DNA from: Salegentibacter sp.
Lineage (GTDB): Bacteria; Bacteroidota; Bacteroidia; Flavobacteriales; Flavobacteriaceae
NCBI GenBank assembly: GCA_017795085.1
Contig: CP051246.1
Location: 3,412,514 to 3,476,513, forward strand
Reading direction: 5' to 3'
Length of the DNA: 64,000 bases
Shown: in pieces, positions 54,108 to 64,000 of the stretch
Numbering within the stretch: position 1 is the first letter of the stretch
How the letters are laid out: the number at the start of each line of letters is the position of its first letter
Position numbers and translations under genes: made by a program
Notes under the pieces: generated by a model
What the model saw: the letters and a program-made list of their open reading frames with translations, nothing else
The model's database searches: none
What the model was told of the DNA's origin: nothing

Positions 54108-56354
54108 TTATTTAAGTCGATTATGCTTTAAAAAATAATTGGTAATCAGGGTATATAAATGCAAAGAGGTATTTTTTCCTTCATGAATGCTATGAGATCG
54201 ATTGGGATAGGCCATCATATCAAATTGTTTATTATTTCTAATCAATTCATTTACCAGGTATTCCATATTTTGATAATGCACATTATCGTCTCCGGTACCG
54301 TGAATTAACAATAAGTTCCCTTCCAGGTTTTTGGCATAAGTGGCCGGTGAACCTTCTATAAATTTTTCTTTGTCCTCCTCCGGCAAGCCCATATAACGTT
54401 CCTGATAGATATTATCGTAGAAAAGCTGATTTGCCACTCCAGCAACGGCAACCCCTGTATGATAAATTTCCGGGTAGCGGAACAACAGGTTTTGCGTCAT
54501 AGAACCTCCACCGCTCCATCCCCATACATTTACGCGGTTTTTATCTAAAAAGCCATATGTCTTCAACACTTTTTTCGCTGCTTGTGCCTGATCTTTGGTA
54601 TTAATTACTCCCACTTTTTGATAAATACCTTTTCGCCAATTACTGCCTTTTAGACTTGGGGTACCGCGATTATCCATGCTAATTACCACGAATCCTTTTT
54701 GTGCCATAAAAATCTCATATAGTCCAATCCATTGGTCGGTAGCCACCACCCCCCAGGGCTCTCCATAGACATGGAATAAAACCGGATATTTTTTGGAAGC
54801 ATCAAAATTCAAAGGTTTGGTCATTCGCCCGTCCATTTTAACGCCTTCTTCCGTAGTTACTTTAAAAAAAGAGGTTTCAGGTAAATCAAAACTATTTAAT
54901 TTCTCCTTTAACTTCTCATTAGCGACTAAATTCTTAATAGCTTTATGTCTGGGAAGATTCACCAGGCTTACGGTTCTCGGCGTATTTACATTGGTGAAAG
55001 TATGTAGGGCATATTCCCCGTTTGGTGAAACATCATAAGTGTTCACTCCTTCAAATTGCTGCGGCGTGATTTTGGTTAATTTCCCATTTCCATTTAACGG
55101 AACGCTATACAAATAGCGTTGTGTTGCATTTTCAGGAGAGGCAACCACATACAAATTTTTACCATCGATTTGATAATAGGCAGCAACATCATAATTACCC
55201 GGAGTAAGTAATGTTTTTTCACCTGTTTTAAGGTTTATTTTATAAATATGGCGCCAGCCATCATTTTCAGTCATTCTTAGAAAACTTTTATTCTCATCCA
55301 CAATTAACTGGTCATTACTCCCCCACTGATTTGAAGAAATATCAGGATAACGTAAATCTACCCAGGTTTCTTCGGTTTCGGTGTAGACTTTGTTAAGTCT
55401 GAAAGAAGAAGGCTGATAGGTGAAAATATTAAGTTCATTTTGCTTTCGGTTCATTTGCTGAATCAATAACAAATCTTCATTTACCCACTGCATAGCGGGT
55501 AAATAGTGCTGTACGGGATCGCCGGGTATTGGAATCCAGCTAATTTTTGAACTTTGGGCATCAATTAAACCAAGTTTTGCTAAAGAAGGATTAAAACCTG
55601 CTTTTGGGTATTGAACGGGAATGGGTTTGGAATATACCGAATCGGTATTATTCATCATATAAAAAGTTCCAATTTCTGAAGCATCTAATTGCCAGAAAGC
55701 AATCTTTGAAGCATCAGGACTCCATGTAAACCCGTCTCGCATGCCAAATTCCTCTTCATACACCCAGTCAAAAGTCCCGTTGATGATATCGCCGGTCCCA
55801 TCTTGGGTTAATTGCGTGATTTCTCCGGTTTTAAAATTTTCTTTGTAGATATTAAAATCCTGAACATAGGCCACAAATTCATTATCTTCAGAAAACTTAG
55901 CAAACATTAAAGAAGAGGCAGGAAAGTCTTTTCCCAATTGTTTTAGCGTATTGGTATCAAAATCATACACCCAAAAATCTCCTTTAGTATTCGATCGCCA
56001 AACCCGACTGGAATTTGTGAAAATCATCACTTTACTTCCGTCAGGCGATAAAGAAAAATCTTCAATAATTAAATTTTCATCATTTACTTTCAGTTTCTTA
56101 GCAGAAAGATACGTACTGCTTTTATAGCTTTTACTCTCATATTTTATCAACTGGTCATCCCCTCCTTCACTTGTTTCTATACTAACAAAAGCGTCACCAT
56201 CCTCAATCCAGGAAATCGGGCGTTGATATTCACTGCTAAATTCTCCCGAAGCATAAATTTGTTCTAAGCTTAGCAATGAATTATTTTCCTGTGCGAGGAC
56301 AGAAAATGGAATACATAGAAATAAAACTATTCTAATAAGGTTATGCTTGATCAT
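54108..56354 (-). CDS. Dipeptidyl peptidase IV-type S9 serine peptidase
   Basis: A 748-residue exported peptidase (signal peptide ending SVLAQ). The beta-propeller contains DWVYEEEF (196-203), whose glutamate pair binds the free N-terminus in DPP-IV. The triad is Ser614 (GWSGGGSM), Asp690 (GDDNVHYQ) and His721 (RSHSIHEG). DPP-IV enzymes release X-Pro (and X-Ala) dipeptides, useful for proline-rich chains that block other peptidases. It lies 122 bases after GH2 in the same direction and 7 bases before the DUF6055 gene. Unlike the S9 at 24361 it has every residue for dipeptidyl cleavage. Hydroxyproline acceptance is inference. Confidence 0.95.
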   Translation of the reverse strand: MIKHNLIRIVLFLCIPFSVLAQENNSLLSLEQIYASGEFSSEYQRPISWIEDGDAFVSIETSEGGDDQLIKYESKSYKSSTYLSAKKLKVNDENLIIEDFSLSPDGSKVMIFTNSSRVWRSNTKGDFWVYDFDTNTLKQLGKDFPASSLMFAKFSEDNEFVAYVQDFNIYKENFKTGEITQLTQDGTGDIINGTFDWVYEEEFGMRDGFTWSPDASKIAFWQLDASEIGTFYMMNNTDSVYSKPIPVQYPKAGFNPSLAKLGLIDAQSSKISWIPIPGDPVQHYLPAMQWVNEDLLLIQQMNRKQNELNIFTYQPSSFRLNKVYTETEETWVDLRYPDISSNQWGSNDQLIVDENKSFLRMTENDGWRHIYKINLKTGEKTLLTPGNYDVAAYYQIDGKNLYVVASPENATQRYLYSVPLNGNGKLTKITPQQFEGVNTYDVSPNGEYALHTFTNVNTPRTVSLVNLPRHKAIKNLVANEKLKEKLNSFDLPETSFFKVTTEEGVKMDGRMTKPLNFDASKKYPVLFHVYGEPWGVVATDQWIGLYEIFMAQKGFVVISMDNRGTPSLKGSNWRKGIYQKVGVINTKDQAQAAKKVLKTYGFLDKNRVNVWGWSGGGSMTQNLLFRYPEIYHTGVAVAGVANQLFYDNIYQERYMGLPEEDKEKFIEGSPATYAKNLEGNLLLIHGTGDDNVHYQNMEYLVNELIRNNKQFDMMAYPNRSHSIHEGKNTSLHLYTLITNYFLKHNRLK

Positions 56355-56355
56355 T

Positions 56356-56476
56356 TTTTTAATAATTATTGACTTTTAATCATTCCAGTCATCGTCAAAC
56401 TCTCCCGAAGTATTGGGAGGTTTCGAATCAAAATATTCATCTTATAAAATGCCTCACGGGCTTGCCCCGATGTAGT
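56356..56476. repeat. Short hairpins resembling interspersed repeats between GH2 and DPP-IV
   Basis: The 122-bp gap contains CTCCCGAAGTATTGGGAG (5-bp stem) and a second structure CACGGGCTTGCCCCG. Both look like intergenic repeat units common in flavobacteria. Neither has a convincing T-run, so read-through from GH2 to DPP-IV is likely. Confidence 0.3.
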
Positions 56477-61016
<4,540 letters not shown>

Positions 61017-62690
61017 CTATTCTTTCATTTTTTTAACTAATTCTACATCTATATAATACATATGCTCTATTCTCCAGGGAGTAAAGAGATATTGATTTTT
61101 ATTCTGAATCGCTACACTTTGCCACGCTGTAGAAGGCTTGATCTTGATTAGTTCCTTATCATCCCTTAACACTAAAGGCAAATTGAAGCCCGCTACGCAA
61201 TTGGTATAACGGTAAAACATTTTACTGTTTGGGGCATCTACGTATAATTGCAATTTTGGAACTTTTGTGGTGGTTAAGTATTGCTCAAAAACTTTAGAAT
61301 AATCAAAACCCGCTTTCTTTGAAATATATTTCAAAACCTCACTTCCATCTACCGTTTTATTATGAAATGTCATATTCAAACCGGTAAGAATATTTTTGAA
61401 AAGCTTATCATCATCAATACTATGTCGTATAGTGTGCAGCATATTTCCACCTTTGGGATACATATCGCCACTACCTTGTGCATTTACTCCATAAGGCGGA
61501 ATAATTGGTTTATCATTCTGAATACCACTTCTTATTCCGTAGTTATAATCATTTGCAGCTTCTTTTCCGTACACATAATCAAGGAACAAGGTTTCACTAT
61601 AATTGGTAAAACTTTCGTGAATGTACATATCAGCTAAATCATTGGTGGTAATATTATTTCCAAACCATTCGTGTCCGCTTTCGTGAATAATAATAAAATC
61701 CCAGGTTAAGCCTAATCCGGTTCCAGACCCGTCATTTCCGCGGTACCCGCCTGAATAATGATTTCCGTAAGAAACATTAGATTGATGTTCCATCCCGGTA
61801 TGTTCGGTTTCCACCAGTTTATAACCATCCTCATAAAAAGGATAAGGCCCAAACCAGTATTCAAAAGCATCCAACAAATTATGAACTTCCCCGGGCATAT
61901 AATCTTTCGCCTTTTCTAGGTTATAATCCATCACCCAGTAATTCAGATCAAGATCGCCTTTAATACCTGTATAAACTTCCGAAAAGTTTTTATAATGCCC
62001 TATATACGGAATAATGGTGTAATTACTAATTGGATTTTCAACACCCCATTTATAAGAAATCGTAGCATCATTATGTTCAGTTTTATCTAACATCCGCCCG
62101 TTAGCAACTGCCATTAAACTTTTTGGAACTCTCATTGTTAATGAAGCCCCTCTATCGGGTTCATCACTTTGGTGATCTTTGTTCGGGTACCAGATAGAAG
62201 CACCGAGCCCCTGGCAGGTTACCGTCATCCAGGGTCTGCCTTTTTCGTCTTCAGTAAAAGTCCACCCCCCATCCCAGGGAGCACGAATAGCTTCGTGGGG
62301 CTTCCCGCTAAAATAAATTTTCACTTCATGTTCTGATTTGAAGTTATGAGTAGGAGTTTGAATATAATAAACATCACCTTTACGCTTAAAAGTTAATGAC
62401 TGTTTTTTATCAAAAATAATACTGTCTATTACTAAAGGGGGCTGGAGATCAATTTGCATGACATCAGGATGCTCTTTCTCCACAACTTTATAGGTAATTT
62501 TATTAAATCCGGAAGTATATTTTTTTTCAAAATCGGGCCTGACAGAAATGTCATACCGCATCACATCCCACCAAGACCTTTCGGGGGTAATGCTTCCCCT
62601 AAGGGTATCAGCATGGGTAAAATCTTTTTCTTGTGCCTGAATATGCAAGCTGCATACAATAAGAAAAATAAGATTGAAGTAATTCTTCAT
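61017..62690 (-). CDS. M1-family metallopeptidase (short, secreted)
   Basis: A 557-residue exported gluzincin (signal peptide ending IQAQ). The zinc site HESGHEWFG (His336, Glu337, His340) with Glu359 in IHESFTNY has the classic HExxH-18-E spacing. The N-terminal beta-saddle (about 20-230) and the exopeptidase-type GMEHQSNVSYG motif (GxMEN variant) are present, but the large C-terminal helical domain of PepN is absent, as in LTA4H-like and many Bacteroidota M1 enzymes. It is the first gene of the operon down to GH97. It probably removes N-terminal amino acids from peptides in the periplasm. Confidence 0.93.
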   Translation of the reverse strand: MKNYFNLIFLIVCSLHIQAQEKDFTHADTLRGSITPERSWWDVMRYDISVRPDFEKKYTSGFNKITYKVVEKEHPDVMQIDLQPPLVIDSIIFDKKQSLTFKRKGDVYYIQTPTHNFKSEHEVKIYFSGKPHEAIRAPWDGGWTFTEDEKGRPWMTVTCQGLGASIWYPNKDHQSDEPDRGASLTMRVPKSLMAVANGRMLDKTEHNDATISYKWGVENPISNYTIIPYIGHYKNFSEVYTGIKGDLDLNYWVMDYNLEKAKDYMPGEVHNLLDAFEYWFGPYPFYEDGYKLVETEHTGMEHQSNVSYGNHYSGGYRGNDGSGTGLGLTWDFIIIHESGHEWFGNNITTNDLADMYIHESFTNYSETLFLDYVYGKEAANDYNYGIRSGIQNDKPIIPPYGVNAQGSGDMYPKGGNMLHTIRHSIDDDKLFKNILTGLNMTFHNKTVDGSEVLKYISKKAGFDYSKVFEQYLTTTKVPKLQLYVDAPNSKMFYRYTNCVAGFNLPLVLRDDKELIKIKPSTAWQSVAIQNKNQYLFTPWRIEHMYYIDVELVKKMKE

Positions 62691-62971
62691 GAAATGAGGA
62701 TGATATACTAATTTATTTTGAAGACCTAAATTTGTAAATTATAACTCACTTTAGCAAGACTTTATACTTTCTTGAATAAGATAGTATCAAACTCGGGTAA
62801 TGTTCTATAGGTTTCCGCGTATTACTAATTGAAAAAAGAAAAACCTTTTAAAATAAAAGCCCTGAAAAAGAGTGAAATTTAACCAGTGAATACACTGCTA
62901 TCTAATAATTGATAACTGAATTTACGATTATAAATCACAAGAGCATTTATCGCTAAATAACTTGAATAAAA
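62691..62971. promoter_or_regulatory. Intergenic region with the promoter of the M1-GH97 operon
   Basis: About 280 AT-rich bases between the M1 start and the tRNA-Leu terminator. The operon promoter must lie here. I saw no copy of the ATACAATATTAACATA motif and no exact TAnnTTTG box, and no coding content. Confidence 0.4.
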
Positions 62972-62998
62972 AAAGCCGACTCGTTAAAAGTCGGCTTT
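62972..62998 (-). terminator. Terminator of tRNA-Leu
   Basis: A perfect 10-bp stem (AAAGCCGACT/AGTCGGCTTT, 7-nt loop) with a minus-strand TTTTTTTATTC tail sits 10 bases past the 3' end of the tRNA. Confidence 0.9.
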
Positions 62999-63007
62999 CC
63001 CTTTGTG

Positions 63008-63089
63008 TACCTTGGGCGGGAATCGAACCCGCACTCCCGAAGGAACTGGATTTTGAATCCAGCGCGTCTACCAATTCCGCCACCAAGGC
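63008..63089 (-). tRNA. tRNA-Leu (anticodon CAA)
   Basis: The minus strand folds as a class II tRNA: acceptor GCCTTGG/CCAAGGT with discriminator A, D-arm with GGTAGACGC, anticodon stem CTGGA/TCCAG around TTCAAAA (anticodon CAA, codon TTG), long variable arm (TCCTTCGGGA), and T-arm GCGGGTTCGATTCCCGC. The 3' CCA is not encoded. A strong terminator follows. Confidence 0.97.
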
Positions 63090-63291
63090 AGTTCTCTTCT
63101 GGAATTGGACGGCAAAATTAAAAAAAGAAAATCACTTTTAAGGCTTTTTATTATAAAAAAATTCATTCAAAAATTCGTCTATTTCTTTCGGGGGATTTAT
63201 GCAGAGAAAATAAGTCTTTTCTTAGCGTTTTTCAGCTTTGCATATTTCTGAATATATTGTACTTTCGGCATTTACAATAATAAACCCTACT

Positions 63292-63882
63292 ATGTCCCAA
63301 TTTTGGCTGTATTTCAGGCTCGGCCTTGAACACGTATTAGACTGGCAGGCATACGACCATATTCTTTTCCTGGTAGTATTGGTTGCAGCATATGGTTTCA
63401 ATAGTTGGAAGAAAATAGTTGGGCTGGTCACCTTATTTACTATCGGGCACACCCTGGCTTTATTCCTCTCAGTATATGAAATTGTAAGGGTAGACTCTAA
63501 TTGGGTTGAATTACTTATCCCGATAACTATAGTAATTACGGCTATTTACAATATTCTTACCGCTAAGCGAAAAGAACCTAATAATAATCTTAATTTATTA
63601 TATTTTACTACTGTTTTTTTCGGGCTAATTCACGGACTTGGATTTTCAAGTTATTTTAAAATGGTAGCGGCTTCAAATACCAATAGTCTTTTCTTGCCTC
63701 TTATTGAGTTTGCTCTAGGTATTGAAACAGCACAAATTATTGTGGTATTAATTGTTATGATTTTGGGAGCTATTACCCAAAATATCTTTTCGGTTTCCCG
63801 TCGCGACTGGATTCTGGTCATTTCATCTATTGTAATAGGAATTATTTTACCAATTCTTCAGGAGAATTTTCTGGCTATTTAA
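63292..63882 (+). CDS. HupE/UreJ-family membrane protein
   Basis: A 196-residue polytopic membrane protein with about six transmembrane helices. The start at 63292 (MSQFWLYFRLGLEHVLD) matches the family beginning; an ATG 18 codons upstream adds unrelated sequence. Family hallmarks are the histidines in GLEHVLDWQAYDHILF (about 11-26), FTIGHTLAL (about 51-59) and LIHGLGF (about 106-112), which may bind nickel or cobalt. HupE/UreJ proteins are metal permeases linked to hydrogenase or urease, but no such enzyme is nearby; in flavobacteria this version usually stands next to dCMP deaminase. Confidence 0.88.
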   Translation: MSQFWLYFRLGLEHVLDWQAYDHILFLVVLVAAYGFNSWKKIVGLVTLFTIGHTLALFLSVYEIVRVDSNWVELLIPITIVITAIYNILTAKRKEPNNNLNLLYFTTVFFGLIHGLGFSSYFKMVAASNTNSLFLPLIEFALGIETAQIIVVLIVMILGAITQNIFSVSRRDWILVISSIVIGIILPILQENFLAI

Positions 63883-63939
63883 TAAATTAGCCACCGTAAC
63901 CCAATAATTTTAAGTTCAACGGGTTATAAATTCCCTGAA

Positions 63940-64000
63940 ATGGATAAGGATAAACAATTAAAATACGACAAAGCTTACCTGCGTATCGCAAGAGAATGGA
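63940..64000 (+). CDS. Probable dCMP deaminase (partial, runs off the right edge)
   Basis: Only 20 codons are visible (MDKDKQLKYDKAYLRIAREW). They resemble the N-terminus of flavobacterial deoxycytidylate deaminases, which also commonly follow the HupE-like gene. The zinc-binding motifs lie outside the window, so the call rests on the N-terminus and gene order. Confidence 0.6.
   Translation, partial: MDKDKQLKYDKAYLRIAREW

Overview
The window reads as chromosomal DNA of a marine or plant-associated Flavobacteriaceae (Bacteroidota). Support: three SusC/SusD pairs with Bacteroidota lipoprotein signals, AT-rich DNA without strong Shine-Dalgarno sites, and flavobacterial housekeeping blocks (ileS-dksA/lspA, the RimK-retropepsin-AspA block, HupE-dCMP deaminase). 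A genus cannot be named safely from sequence alone; the Gramella/Salegentibacter/Zunongwangia group is my inference. No prophage, complete insertion sequence or CRISPR array was seen.

Layout. (1) 1-6060, minus: 5' part of a Tat-exported Gfo/Idh/MocA oxidoreductase and a SusC/SusD pair of unknown substrate. (2) 6410-9264, plus: overlapping retropepsin-like protease, rimK, AspA/AstE-like deacylase and 5-formyl-THF cyclo-ligase. (3) 9306-13889, minus: lspA, a DksA/TraR-like protein and ileS. (4) 14320-26619, minus: S9 peptidase, GH127, DUF885 peptidase, GH51 and a DUF5695 protein, followed upstream by the 3' remnant of a deleted susD with its terminator still present. (5) 27106-32846: a complete hydroxyproline-to-2-oxoglutarate operon (deaminase, semialdehyde dehydrogenase, 4-hydroxyproline epimerase, FAD-dependent D-hydroxyproline oxidase/dehydrogenase) divergent from an AraC-type regulator. 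(6) 33008-34891, plus: secreted DUF6055 metalloprotease lipoprotein. (7) 35086-50315, minus: two tandem SusC/SusD pairs, a surface-binding lipoprotein, a second DUF5695 protein and a decayed M61 peptidase. (8) 50705-62690, minus: M1 aminopeptidase, M24 Xaa-Pro aminopeptidase, GH2, true DPP-IV-type S9, second DUF6055 protease and GH97. (9) 63008-64000: tRNA-Leu(CAA), HupE/UreJ-like membrane protein, start of dCMP deaminase.

Main idea. Regions 4-8 combine arabinose-releasing enzymes (GH127 beta-L-arabinofuranosidase, GH51 alpha-L-arabinofuranosidase), galactose-releasing enzymes (retaining-type GH97, GH2), proline-directed peptidases (two S9, Xaa-Pro aminopeptidase) and full hydroxyproline catabolism. 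This is the inventory expected for taking apart hydroxyproline-rich glycoproteins such as extensins or arabinogalactan proteins, where Hyp carries beta-L-arabinofuranosides and Ser carries alpha-galactose. I propose a glycoprotein utilisation locus that consumes both glycan and peptide backbone. The parts are visible in the sequence; the combined function is inference. Two decayed genes (susD remnant, M61) show the locus has been remodelled.
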